From an uncultured Collinsella sp. (GTDB lineage Bacteria; Actinomycetota; Coriobacteriia; Coriobacteriales; Coriobacteriaceae): a stretch of DNA of 64,000 nt. The DNA is taken from assembly GCA_900541065.1 (NCBI GenBank), contig UQIE01000003.1, positions 1 to 64,000 of the forward strand, written 5' to 3'. Of this stretch, positions 34,418 to 43,351 are shown one piece after another. Position 1 is the stretch's first letter; each line of letters starts with the position of its first letter. Below the pieces are notes generated by a model. That model searched no databases and was not told the DNA's origin. It was given only the letters and a program-made list of their open reading frames with translations. A program made the position numbers and the translations under genes.

Positions 34418-35343
34418 TGCTGCCGGTTCGACCGGCGCGCCACGGGTCAAGATGCACTAGGCCTGGACGAAGTCCGGGCCCGCGCCTTTAGACGCGAGCC
34501 CGGGGCCCGTGGGTTATACCCTAAGAGCAAACCACCCTTTTTAAGGGTGGTTCTGATTATTCTCTATTGATGAGCTGTGGCAAATACTATATCGGCGTCT
34601 TTCAGTCTTTGCAGGAAACGAGGGCATCAATAGCTAGGCTGAATGAAATAAAGGCGCGAAAACGGGATTACCGAAATTGCCTTGCGGTTAATAATGTGGG
34701 CTGCATACAGGTCCTAGATTTAGACTTCAGTTTAATTCGCGACGAAGAGCTGGTTGATATAACTTGCGGGGTGAATCTTCAATTTGACGTGGGCAGAACG
34801 TATGTAATTACAGGCCCTAATGGTGTTGGAAAAAGCACACTATTAAAGCTGCTCCTGGGTTTTTACGAGCACGCAAATGACAATATCGAGTACGATTGCA
34901 CAAAGTTGACCGCTATCAATCTTGACCGAGTTCGGTCGGAGTGTTTCTCTGCTATGCAGCAAACGGCTTTCGTCCCCGGTGACACAGTTGAAGACTATTT
35001 GCATGAATACGGCATCAGCTATGAGTTAATGGCGTCGTTTCTCAAGGAATGCGGTTTCGAACCAATTGATAAAATAAGATGGGAAAAATGTTCTAATCTA
35101 TCTGGAGGAGAGCTGCAAAGGTTGCGCTTGGCTATGGCGTTATGCCGAAAAGCGGATTTTGTGATTCTCGATGAGCCGACCAATGATCTTGACGGATCGG
35201 CATGTGGCTGCCTGATAGAGTACATTAAACAAAATAAGCGAGGTCAGGCCTTTTTGATCGTTTCGCATGATTCTAGACTGCTCGATGTCGCCGATCATAT
35301 TTTGGTAATGAGCGGTGAGGGGGCTATTGAATTAGCCAAATAA

Positions 35344-35742
35344 TGGATTCCTGGTTGTGCTGGAATGATATTGGGACGTATATTTGGTTGCTTTTTAAGG
35401 CGGGCATAATAATCGGGTGATCAACTCTTTCTCGTTCCATATGAATTTAGCGCCTCCCGAATGAATGTAATGGGCGGCTCCGGAACCCCCGCTGTCCTGG
35501 CCTAGGGGAAACGGAATAGACGGACCGACCGTTCGACTTTGCCTGGGAAAAGATGTCGGGCGGTGGGCGGAGTATGGCCACCGGACTCATCGAACCGCAT
35601 CTCCGCCACTCTTTCAACTGGGAAAACGGTGCCCCCGGGCTCTGGAGAGACTGCGGGGGGTGTTCGGCTAACTGCGGGTACGACCTATTTGCCCAATGTG
35701 TTCGCCTGAGATCGGAAATTAACTATCATGCACCCCACGACG
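35344..35742. other. 399-base gap at the right edge of the island
   Basis: AT-rich up to about 35440, then GC-rich. No open frame here has a ribosome site or a recognisable family. It may hold decayed sequence at the right junction of the island. No integrase, tRNA or obvious att duplication with the left edge was seen. Confidence 0.5.
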
Positions 35743-37272
35743 CTAGTTCAGTTTGGTGCCCGGTACTTGCGGTGCCTCTTTGAGCAACGCTTTAAGCTCG
35801 TTCAAAATGGAAACGGGCTGACGGTCGACGCCGTCCAGATGGAGCGTGGCCACGCGAATGGGCGGCTGATATTCAAGCGAGCCGATGAGCACGGGAGAAC
35901 CCAGGAACCGTTCGATGTCGCCTGCGATCTCATCGATTGCCTCGGGGCCGAGCTCATCGAAGAGTGCCACGAACGTTGGCCCCGTCGAGCGGAACAGGCG
36001 GCCCTTGCCGCGCGAACAATCCATGAGGCAGGCGGCGCTTTCGGCGAGCACACGGTCGCCTGCATCGAATCCAAAGCGGGCATTGACCTCGGCGATATCG
36101 TCGACCTTAATGGCGATAAAGCCTGCCTCGTGCGGCATGCGGCGCATCTCTCCAATAGCGTTGACCAGCGCGTGGACATCGCCCAGGCCCGTTACCGAGT
36201 CGGTCGTATCCGCTAGGCTTCGGTTGACGATAATGCCCACATACAAGCTGGGCTCGGTATCGGTGCCGTCCAAGCGGTAGCCCGTGCAGTCGCAAAGCGC
36301 GTATTTTCCGGTGGCATCCATTACGCGATACTGCATGTAGTGGAAGTGCCACGTGCCGTTTATCACCATGTCGAGCTCGGCGCGTACGTTGTCGCGGTCC
36401 TCGGGATGAACGCGGGCGAGCCACATGTCGAGTGAGTTAAAAGGGTGCTGGGAAGGCAGGTCAAAATCGCGCACGGCGTTAACCGACCATTGCGATTCTC
36501 CAGTATCGAGGTTAAGGATGAACGGATAGCGCGTCTCGGAGCTCATGGAGATCGCTTGGAACACCCGGTCGTTGCAGGGAAGCTGATCGACGATTGGGCG
36601 TTGCGGCGCGTCATTGTTTTCCGGTTGCTGTACACGATGCATTAGCTTATAGCGATACATCTTGCGATCGGCATCCATCGTCATCTGGCGACGCGTGTCG
36701 CCGGCAAGTGGATCGACGCGCGAGCAGCCAAAGCTAAAGCTGGCGATCATGGGCGCCTTGCCATCTGAGCTCGCCTCGATCAGCCCGGCACGTACCTGCT
36801 CCAAGCGCTGCTCGAGTTCAGTCTCGTTTGCGGAGAGCGAGATAAGCACAAACTCGTCTCCACCGATACGGAACAGCATCTCATCGTGCTCCATGGTTTC
36901 GGAGAGCGTGCGGCAGATGCTCAGAATATAGCGATTGCCTTCGGCGTGGCCAAACCTATCATTGCAATGCTTGAGATGGTCGATGTCAATATAGGCGCAG
37001 GTGAAGGGGTCGCCTTTGCGCCAGAGTTGCTCGACGTGACGGTCGAGTCCGCTGCGGTTGCCCAAGTTGGTGAGCGGATCGATATAGGCGTTGCGCTCAA
37101 GCAGCTGGCGCTCTTGTTGCAGGATGGCATGCGTCTTTTGCAGTTGCTCACCAACGGCGCGTAGCTCAGCAGGCAGCGCGGCAACATCGAGTTCGGCGGT
37201 CGAGATGCCATTCGCAAGTCGCTGAAGATAGGCAATAATCAATTGCTCACCCAGGCGATATGACTCGTTCAT
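35743..37272 (-). CDS. GGDEF-PAS-GGDEF-like protein
   Basis: A 509-residue signalling protein. A short N-terminal helical part leads into a canonical GGDEF domain (RIGGDEFVLIS near residue 157, after DPLTNLGNRSGLD), so it may make c-di-GMP. A PAS-like domain follows (ARVHPEDRDNVRAEL, YRVMDATGKYALC), then a second GGDEF-like domain whose active site is degenerate (STGPTFVAL). The start at 37272 follows AAGGAGG. The neighbour at 37400-40117 shares the same first three domains, so the pair arose by duplication. Confidence 0.87.
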   Translation of the reverse strand: MNESYRLGEQLIIAYLQRLANGISTAELDVAALPAELRAVGEQLQKTHAILQQERQLLERNAYIDPLTNLGNRSGLDRHVEQLWRKGDPFTCAYIDIDHLKHCNDRFGHAEGNRYILSICRTLSETMEHDEMLFRIGGDEFVLISLSANETELEQRLEQVRAGLIEASSDGKAPMIASFSFGCSRVDPLAGDTRRQMTMDADRKMYRYKLMHRVQQPENNDAPQRPIVDQLPCNDRVFQAISMSSETRYPFILNLDTGESQWSVNAVRDFDLPSQHPFNSLDMWLARVHPEDRDNVRAELDMVINGTWHFHYMQYRVMDATGKYALCDCTGYRLDGTDTEPSLYVGIIVNRSLADTTDSVTGLGDVHALVNAIGEMRRMPHEAGFIAIKVDDIAEVNARFGFDAGDRVLAESAACLMDCSRGKGRLFRSTGPTFVALFDELGPEAIDEIAGDIERFLGSPVLIGSLEYQPPIRVATLHLDGVDRQPVSILNELKALLKEAPQVPGTKLN

Positions 37273-37310
37273 GATGGATAACCTCCTTGGGCGGAACAAT
37301 GGTTTGTATC

Positions 37311-37341
37311 ATATCCCCAATTCGGTTTGAATTGGGGATAT
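37311..37341. promoter_or_regulatory. Perfect 13-bp hairpin between the two c-di-GMP genes
   Basis: ATATCCCCAATTC and GAATTGGGGATAT flank a five-base loop. There is no T run on either strand, so an operator or processing site is as likely as a terminator. Confidence 0.5.
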
Positions 37342-37399
37342 AAGTTAGCTAATGGAGGCAAATTCCCCCTTCGGCGGTGGCGTTTTGCGCGCGAGCGTA

Positions 37400-40117
37400 T
37401 CAGTTGTTATTGCCACCATCGAGCAATGCCTCAAAATCCTTCGCCGGCATGGGGCGGTAGTAGAGGAAGCCCTGAGCGTAGCGGGCGCCCATTTGTCGTA
37501 GCATGTTCGCCTGCTCATTTGTCTCGACGCCTTCGACCTCGACGGGCAGATGGAGCGACTGCGCCATTTCGAGCATCGATGAAATGATTTGCGTGCTGCG
37601 GCCTTGATCGCGGTCGGTGGGTACAAAGGCGCGGTCGAGCTTGATGACGTCGACGTTGACGTTCTTGAGCATCGCGAGCGTGGACTGACCGGTGCCAAAA
37701 TCGTCCATATAGGTCGAGAAGCCGCGGGTGTGCAGGTCGGCCGTCAGTTTGTCCACGGCCTCGGACTCTCCCGTATAAGCCGTCTCGGTGATCTCGATAC
37801 GCATGAGCTCGGGCGGTAGGTTGTATTGGGCGGCAAGCGCCCCCATATGTTCGGCAACGTCGCAGGCAAGGATATCCACGCGCGACACATTAAGCGAAAC
37901 CGGAACCACACGAAGTCCTCGATCGATGCGCTCGCGCAGCCATGAGGCGACACCCTGCCAAATGTACTTGTCGAGCGTCACCACAAAGCCGCTATCCTCG
38001 AGTGCGGGGATAAACGTTGCGGGCGAAATGAGAGAGCCGTCCTTGTCAATCCAGCGGGTGAGTGCCTCGGCGCCAATAATCTCGCCGGTTTCCATATCGA
38101 CCTGGGGCTGCAGGTAGTACGTGATACGGCCGTTTGAGAGCGCGTATTGGAACTCGGTCAGCGTGCGGTGGAACGCGACTTCGCGCTCGTACTCCGCGGG
38201 GCGGAAAATAGCAATGCGCTCCTTAAAGTCGTTTTTTGCGCGTCGATTGGTTAACATGGCCTTTGCCTGCGCATCGATGGTGATTTCCTCATTGGAGTCG
38301 ATGGGGTAAATGCCCATGGACGGCCAAAAACCTACGCCGTCATCATGCCTGGCTACTGCCTCGCGAACGCGGTTGTAGATTTGATGGACGGTGATGTGCT
38401 TAAAGGGGATGAGTACGCAAAAGTCATCTTGGCCCCAGTACCCTGCGACGCCCATATCGGCATTCTCGATGTCCTTGAGGACCGTGCCCACATCGGCGAG
38501 TACGCGGTCGCCCTCGGCCTGGCCGTGCCATTCATTAAACAGGCGCATGTGACCCATGTCGACGGTGGCGATGCACCAGGTGTCGTCGCGCCTTGCCTCG
38601 AGAAATGCGTTGGCGCGCCGCATAAACTCGCTGGGTCGATAGAGGCCCGTGAGCGAGTCGATACGTTCGGCGATGGCGCTTTTGCGCTCCGCCTCGGGTA
38701 TGGGGAGGCTGTCGTTGGGAACAAGCCCGCCGGCCGTGCGAAGGCGACGGTCGAGTTCGCCTAAAACGGCGGTCGCTTGATGGGTTAACTGCTCGTAAAA
38801 GGCCGGGACGACAAGGCAGACGGGAGTAATGGTGTCGCCCGCGATTTGAACAGGAGCGAAAACAGCCTCTTTAAGGTGGCGGGTCAGTTGCTCGAATGCC
38901 TCATGGTCCAAATCGTTGCTGAGCACGACGAACTGGACGCTTCGTGAACGGAAGACCCGGCTTCTGCCGCGGGTGATCGACAGCATGCGGCCTGCGTATT
39001 CGGCAAGCATGTTGTCGACAGCCTCGGCCCCGTAGAGCTCGTTGAGATTCGCCGTGCCACGAATGCGCACCGCTATAAGCCCCGTCTCGCAGCGGTCGCG
39101 ACGGCAGGCATCGATAGCGTTGACCAGCATGCGCTGCGTTCCGAGGCCTGTGGCGGCGTCGACGGTTTCGGCAAGCGAGTGGTTGACGAGTTCGCCGACA
39201 TAGAGCGAGGGGACATTTCCGTCGCCGTCGATGCGAAACCCGCGAGCACGGCAGAGAACGTAGTCACCCGCGGCATTGCGCATGCGGTACTGCATGACGC
39301 GGCGGTGTTTGGAGCCGTTAAAGATCTGGTTGATGTCGTTGGCGTAGGCCTCGAGGTCATCGGGATGGACGCGCGTCTTCCAGAAATCGCGGCAGCTGTC
39401 TATGTGCTCCGAAGGAAGACCGAGATCGCGCAAGGCACCTTGCGACCAAAGGGTGCGGTCCTTGTCCAAGTTCTCGATAAAGAAATAACGGCCCTCGTTG
39501 AGCATCGAAAAGGCGTCAAAAATACGATCGCTTATTTCGAAGTCGTCGGCGTGGACTTGCGTGATATTGCGCCGATCGAGATGCATGGCATGACGTAGCT
39601 TGTAGTCGTACATGCGATGGTCGGCGTCGAGTGTCATGCGATTGGAGGCTTCGCCCAGGGCGGGGTCGGCGTGTGCCACTCCGTAGCTAAACGAGTGGGG
39701 CATCTCGGAATCGTTGTTTTTGAGCAGGATCGTTCGGCAGTGTTCCAGACGTTCGGCGAGGTCGTCCTCGGTCGCAATCGTAGATAGGATAGCAAACTCG
39801 TCGCCGCCTATGCGAAACGCCGCCTCGTCCACTTTCATATACAGTTTGAGATAGAGGCTTACCTGCAAGATATAGCGGTTGCCCTCGTCATGCCCAAAGA
39901 CGTCGTTGCAGTGCTTGAGATTGTCGATATCGATGAACGCCATGGTAACGGGGGTGTCCTGCTCCCAGAGCTCCTCGAGGGAGCGGGCAAAGCCGCCACG
40001 GTTGCCAAGCCCGGTAAGCTGGTCGGTAAAGGCGGTCCTGATCAGATCCTCCTGACGCTCGAGAAGGTCACGGACGGTCTTTTCGAGCGTTTCGGTGTAA
40101 TTGCTGACAGTATCCAT
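37400..40117 (-). CDS. GGDEF-PAS-GGDEF*-GGDEF*-EAL c-di-GMP protein
   Basis: A 905-residue protein. The first GGDEF domain is canonical (RIGGDEFAIL near residue 105). A PAS-like domain (TRVHPDDLEAY) and a degenerate GGDEF (SRSVQFVVLS) follow, as in the neighbour. A third GGDEF-like domain has YWGQDDFCVL in place of the active site. The C-terminal EAL domain is intact by eye: GAEALTRW, NVSR, ITETAY, DDFGTG and VEGVET. It may hydrolyse c-di-GMP while one cyclase site remains. No TM segment or signal peptide is seen. Confidence 0.9.
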   Translation of the reverse strand: MDTVSNYTETLEKTVRDLLERQEDLIRTAFTDQLTGLGNRGGFARSLEELWEQDTPVTMAFIDIDNLKHCNDVFGHDEGNRYILQVSLYLKLYMKVDEAAFRIGGDEFAILSTIATEDDLAERLEHCRTILLKNNDSEMPHSFSYGVAHADPALGEASNRMTLDADHRMYDYKLRHAMHLDRRNITQVHADDFEISDRIFDAFSMLNEGRYFFIENLDKDRTLWSQGALRDLGLPSEHIDSCRDFWKTRVHPDDLEAYANDINQIFNGSKHRRVMQYRMRNAAGDYVLCRARGFRIDGDGNVPSLYVGELVNHSLAETVDAATGLGTQRMLVNAIDACRRDRCETGLIAVRIRGTANLNELYGAEAVDNMLAEYAGRMLSITRGRSRVFRSRSVQFVVLSNDLDHEAFEQLTRHLKEAVFAPVQIAGDTITPVCLVVPAFYEQLTHQATAVLGELDRRLRTAGGLVPNDSLPIPEAERKSAIAERIDSLTGLYRPSEFMRRANAFLEARRDDTWCIATVDMGHMRLFNEWHGQAEGDRVLADVGTVLKDIENADMGVAGYWGQDDFCVLIPFKHITVHQIYNRVREAVARHDDGVGFWPSMGIYPIDSNEEITIDAQAKAMLTNRRAKNDFKERIAIFRPAEYEREVAFHRTLTEFQYALSNGRITYYLQPQVDMETGEIIGAEALTRWIDKDGSLISPATFIPALEDSGFVVTLDKYIWQGVASWLRERIDRGLRVVPVSLNVSRVDILACDVAEHMGALAAQYNLPPELMRIEITETAYTGESEAVDKLTADLHTRGFSTYMDDFGTGQSTLAMLKNVNVDVIKLDRAFVPTDRDQGRSTQIISSMLEMAQSLHLPVEVEGVETNEQANMLRQMGARYAQGFLYYRPMPAKDFEALLDGGNNN

Positions 40118-40441
40118 GTTCTAAGCGGCTTTCTGAAGTCGGAGCGGATTGCGTCGGGCGAGCTCGTTGTGTACACGCATCGTTGCTCAGCGTTTTGCGT
40201 GTATCCAGGCCCCCGCCTTGCCGCGTTGTTGGGTTACTTTGCCGGCTAATGTTCGCTGTTGATAACTGCTGAGTAGTATAAACAACAGTGCAAAATTATA
40301 TAGGGGTGCACATGCTGTGGGTGGCTATTATTCGACAAGCGGTAGCGCGACGATGCGATGTTCGATAAAAATGCGACTGGGACGATATATGTTGACGGGT
40401 ATACTTGTCCCGTTTTAAAACGCAGGAACGGAGATGGTCGC
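40118..40441. promoter_or_regulatory. 324-base divergent region
   Basis: Lies between the leftward EAL gene and the rightward patatin gene. TATACT at 40400-40405 could be a -10 for the patatin gene. AT-rich sequence at 40245-40320 may hold the leftward promoter. No gene is seen. Confidence 0.4.
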
Positions 40442-41311
40442 ATGGCACAGTCAAATATGACGCGCACGGTGGGGCTGGCGCTCGAGGGAGGCGGCTACCG
40501 CGGTATGTATACGGCGGGCGTGCTTGACGTTTGGATGGAGCACGGTTTGACCTGCGACCATATGGTGGGCGTCTCGGCGGGCGCGGCATTTGGCTACAAC
40601 TTTAAATCGCGCCAGATCGGCCGCGCCATTCGCTATAACAAGGCCTATTGCACCGACAAGCGCTATGCGAGCGTGACCAGCTGGCTGCGAACCGGCGATA
40701 TGTTCAATGCCGACTTTGCCTATCACGAGGTGCCTATCGAGCGCGATCCCATCGACCTGGAAGCATATCGCGCCTGCCCCATGCGATTTACGTGCGTGTG
40801 TACCGATATCGAGACGGGCAAGGCCGTCTATCACGACCTGCCCTATGGCGATGAGCGCGATATCGAGTGGATCCGGGCGTCGTCGGCAATTCCCGTGGCG
40901 ACGCGTCCTGTCGCCATTGAGGGCCGCAAGTACCTGGATGGCGGCGTGGCCGATTCCATTCCCAGCGCTTGGCTGTTTGCGCAGGGGTATGACCGCAATA
41001 TCGTGGTACTCACGCAGCCGGCGGGCTTTGTGAAGCAGCCCAACAGCGTGATGCCCATGCTGCGGCGCGTGTTCCGTCACTACCCGGAGTTTGTTGCAGC
41101 GCTTGAGCATCGGCATGAGGTCTACAATGCCACGCTCGATGACTTGGCACGTCGTGAGGCTGCCGGCGAGGTCTTTGTGGTGCGGCCGAGCGAATCGGTG
41201 AAGGTGCCGTCGCTGTGCCGCGAGCCCGATGAGCTCGAGCGCATCTATCAGATCGGCCGCCACGATGCGGAGGCGACCTTGCCTGCGCTGAAAGCGTATC
41301 TGGCGGGGTAA
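40442..41311 (+). CDS. Patatin-like phospholipase
   Basis: A 289-residue lipid acyl hydrolase. The oxyanion motif GGGYRGMY, the nucleophile GVSAGAAFG (Ser near residue 43) and the catalytic Asp in DGGVADSIP form the patatin dyad. It belongs to the bacterial YjjU-like group. No signal peptide is seen, so it acts in the cytoplasm. The start at 40442 has a purine-rich site (CGGAGA) upstream; the longer open frame from 40358 has none. Confidence 0.9.
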   Translation: MAQSNMTRTVGLALEGGGYRGMYTAGVLDVWMEHGLTCDHMVGVSAGAAFGYNFKSRQIGRAIRYNKAYCTDKRYASVTSWLRTGDMFNADFAYHEVPIERDPIDLEAYRACPMRFTCVCTDIETGKAVYHDLPYGDERDIEWIRASSAIPVATRPVAIEGRKYLDGGVADSIPSAWLFAQGYDRNIVVLTQPAGFVKQPNSVMPMLRRVFRHYPEFVAALEHRHEVYNATLDDLARREAAGEVFVVRPSESVKVPSLCREPDELERIYQIGRHDAEATLPALKAYLAG

Positions 41312-41322
41312 GGGTCGCATAC

Positions 41323-41368
41323 GGAAAGCGCATCCCGGAATGGAGGTCCAAACTGGGATGCGCTTTCC
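41323..41368. terminator. Hairpin between convergent genes
   Basis: GGAAAGCGCATCCC and GGGATGCGCTTTCC form a perfect 14-bp stem between the patatin gene and thiE. T-rich flanks are weak. Confidence 0.6.
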
Positions 41369-41412
41369 ATTGCTGAAGATATGAGGCTGCGAACCAGCTG
41401 CTCGGCCTATGC

Positions 41413-42108
41413 CTATGCCTGCTGCCAGGTGTCGACGAGCTCCTTGGCCGCGGCGTAGGGGTCATCGGCGCTGCAGACGGCGCTCACCACAAAGAAGCCG
41501 TCGACGCCGGTTGCCTTAAGCTGCGGCAAGTCGGCCGTCTTGACGCCGCCGCCCACCACGATGGGCACGGGGCTTGCCGCGTGGAGTGCGGCCAGGTCCT
41601 CAAAGCTCTTGGTGATGATAGAGCCATCGGCCGCGCGTCCGCAGTCGCGCTTGGTCTCGGTCTCGTGGAGCGGGCCGATGCCCAGGTAGTCGACCAGGCT
41701 CATGTCGGCGGTCTTGACGTATTCGAGCATCTCCTCGCAGCGGGCCGAAAGGCCCACGATGGCGTCGGGGCCCAGCAGCTTGCGACAGACCTCGACGGGA
41801 ATGTCGCTCTGGCCTACGTGCACGCCGTCGACGGCAATGCCCTGCTCGCGCGCGGCGAGTACACAGTCCAGACGGTCGTCGATTAACAGGGCGACCTGAC
41901 CGGTCTTGCCGGCCTGTGCGATTGCCTGCGCGGCGTCGCCGGTCAGCGCAATGATCTCGCGGGCGCTTGCCACCTTGGAGCGCACCTGGATGCAGGTAAA
42001 GCCGGCGTCGAGTGCCTGGGCCACCACATCGCCCACGGGGCGCCCGAGCGTGTTTTCGGGGCCGAGCACCAGATAGGCCGAGATATCAAGGTTGTCGCGG
42101 ATGCTCAT
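41413..42108 (-). CDS. thiE: Thiamine phosphate synthase
   Basis: A 231-residue TIM-barrel enzyme that joins HMP-PP and THZ-P to thiamine phosphate. Signature stretches are IQVRSK, ALLIDDRLD, GVHVGQSD, YLGIGPLHETETK and VGGGVKTAD, covering phosphate and pyrophosphate sites. VRSK replaces the common LRxK. Its start overlaps the stop of the thiamine-binding protein gene (ATGA). It is the last gene of the TPP-controlled operon. Confidence 0.93.
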   Translation of the reverse strand: MSIRDNLDISAYLVLGPENTLGRPVGDVVAQALDAGFTCIQVRSKVASAREIIALTGDAAQAIAQAGKTGQVALLIDDRLDCVLAAREQGIAVDGVHVGQSDIPVEVCRKLLGPDAIVGLSARCEEMLEYVKTADMSLVDYLGIGPLHETETKRDCGRAADGSIITKSFEDLAALHAASPVPIVVGGGVKTADLPQLKATGVDGFFVVSAVCSADDPYAAAKELVDTWQQA

Positions 42109-42446
42109 CGTGCTTCCTCCTGTTTCTTGATCTGTGCTTCCATGCGCTCGAGCTTGCCGGTCATGGTGTCGGTAAATCCGGGTCGAATATCGGCTTTGAG
42201 TACGACTTCGGTGCGGATGCCCTTGCTCGCCAACACAAAGGTTGCGTCACGCACGACCTGCATGACTTCGTCCCAGTCGCCCTCGATCTCGGTGAACATC
42301 GAGGTGGTGCGGTTGGGAAGACCGCTCTCGCGAATGACGTGCACGACCTCGGCGACCTCGGCGGATAGCTCATCGCCGGTGCCGCATGGGGCGATGGCCA
42401 CAGCGACGAGCGTGTTCATGCCGGCATTGGTTGCGGGCTCGGACAT
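42105..42446 (-). CDS. MTH1187/YkoF-type thiamine-binding protein
   Basis: A 113-residue protein of the MTH1187 family (VAVAIAPCGTGDELSAEVAEVV, TTSMFTEIEGDWDEVMQVV). These small ferredoxin-like folds bind thiamine or its HMP moiety. The placement inside a thiamine operon between thiM and thiE supports this. It starts three bases after thiM ends. Confidence 0.85.
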   Translation of the reverse strand: MSEPATNAGMNTLVAVAIAPCGTGDELSAEVAEVVHVIRESGLPNRTTSMFTEIEGDWDEVMQVVRDATFVLASKGIRTEVVLKADIRPGFTDTMTGKLERMEAQIKKQEEAR

Positions 42447-42449
42447 GGC

Positions 42450-43289
42450 TTATGCCTCCTCGAGCTCGAGTCGGTTATCGGCGATGTCCTGGGCGGTCGC
42501 GTGGTAGAGCTCGTCGATAAAGGCGACCTTAAAGCTTGCCGGGGCATCGGCGACAGCGGCGGCACGCGTGCCGGCAACGTTGTAGACGGCGGTACCGCAG
42601 ACGGCTGCCGTAAACGGATCGGCAGCGCAGGCGTACACGGCCAGCACGCCGCCCTGCGAGCAACCGCAGCCGGTGATCTTGGACATGAGCGGGCTGCCGC
42701 CGTGGGACTTGGCCACGGTCGTGCCGTCGGTGATCAGGTCGACTTCGCCCGAGACCACTACGGCGCCGCCGGTGTAGCGGGCGAGCGCCACGGCGGCAGC
42801 GCGGGCGGCGTCGACCGTGTCGGTGGTATCGACACCGCGCACGCGGCTCAGATCGGCCGCCTCGCCCTCAAGACCCCACAGGCCGGCGAGTGCGATGATC
42901 TCGGAGGCGTTGCCACGCACGATGGCGGGCTTGTACTGCTTGAGTTCGTTTACCAGCTGGGTGCGCAGGCTACCGATACCCAGACCCACCGGATCGAGCA
43001 CCCAGGGCTTACCGGCGTCGTGTGCCGCCTTGGCCGCGCGGGGAATCGTTTGCTCGTAAATGGGGAAGAGCGTGCCCATGTTGAGATAGATGGCGCCGCC
43101 GCCGGCAACGAGTGCCTCGCCCTCGTCGGGCAGATAGACCATGGCGGCCGATCCGCCCACGGCGAGCTGTGCGTTGGCGACAAAGTCGATCGTCACCGTG
43201 TTGGTGATGGAGCCGGCCATCGGATTGGTAGCGCGAATCTCATCCACGGCCTTGACCATATGTTGCTTAAGCTGTTCCGAATCAATCAC
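42450..43289 (-). CDS. thiM: Hydroxyethylthiazole kinase
   Basis: A 279-residue ribokinase-like salvage enzyme that phosphorylates hydroxyethylthiazole. NPMAGSITNTVTIDF, DPVGLG and GNASEI are thiazole and ATP-site motifs, and GCGCSQGG holds the catalytic Cys, compared with the usual GTGC-type loop. The start is a GTG at 43289, eight bases after AAGGAGG. The open frame continues into the riboswitch and is not coding there. It heads the operon thiM, thiamine-binding protein, thiE. Confidence 0.92.
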   Translation of the reverse strand: MIDSEQLKQHMVKAVDEIRATNPMAGSITNTVTIDFVANAQLAVGGSAAMVYLPDEGEALVAGGGAIYLNMGTLFPIYEQTIPRAAKAAHDAGKPWVLDPVGLGIGSLRTQLVNELKQYKPAIVRGNASEIIALAGLWGLEGEAADLSRVRGVDTTDTVDAARAAAVALARYTGGAVVVSGEVDLITDGTTVAKSHGGSPLMSKITGCGCSQGGVLAVYACAADPFTAAVCGTAVYNVAGTRAAAVADAPASFKVAFIDELYHATAQDIADNRLELEEA

Positions 43290-43310
43290 TGCACATGCCT
43301 CCTTGGCATA

Positions 43311-43342
43311 GAAAAGGGGCGCTGTGCATAGACAGCGCCCCT
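43311..43342 (-). terminator. Riboswitch expression-platform terminator
   Basis: On the minus strand GGGGCGCTGT and ACAGCGCCCC form a perfect stem followed by TTTTC, between the TPP aptamer and the thiM ribosome site. Confidence 0.85.
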
Positions 43343-43351
43343 GTAAAGGCG

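Larger units (their letters stand above)
33838..34557 (+). mobile_element. IS200/IS605-family insertion (tnpA only)
   Basis: About 720 bases of GC-rich DNA inside an AT-rich gene. The left end holds palindromes (GCTGGCCGC/GCGGCCAGC at 33855-33875; ACCACCCGC/GCGGGTGG near 33882-33901) and the right end ACCACCCTTTTTAAGGGTGG (34531-34550). It has a Y1 transposase and no terminal inverted repeats or target duplication, as expected for the family. Exact ends are uncertain by a few bases because TTCTAATT at the left and TTCTGATT at the right are alike. The 140 bases after tnpA are highly structured. No tnpB is present. Confidence 0.85.
32968..35343 (+). pseudogene. ABC exporter (TMD-NBD) split by an IS200-type insertion
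   Basis: The first part, 32968-33837, encodes an exporter membrane domain that breaks off after GEFTMINS. The IS then interrupts it. The rest, from about 34558, reads YSLLMSCGKYYIG in the same frame and continues through the end of the membrane domain (QETRASIARLNEI) into a full NBD: Walker A GPNGVGKST, signature LSGGE, Walker B VILDEPTNDLD, H-loop SHD. Joined, the pieces make a roughly 550-residue half-transporter with no C39 peptidase domain. The downstream part might still be translated from a TTG/ATG near 34567. The transporter presumably exported the cluster product before the insertion. Confidence 0.82.

Noticed and set aside
34123..34491. Second frame overlapping tnpA that could be a tnpB remnant
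   Set aside because: The product is Arg/Gly-rich with no RuvC or zinc motifs; it is a shadow of tnpA and the structured right end.
35553..35783. 76-codon frame at the right edge of the island
   Set aside because: No ribosome site, and it runs into the GGDEF gene on the opposite strand.
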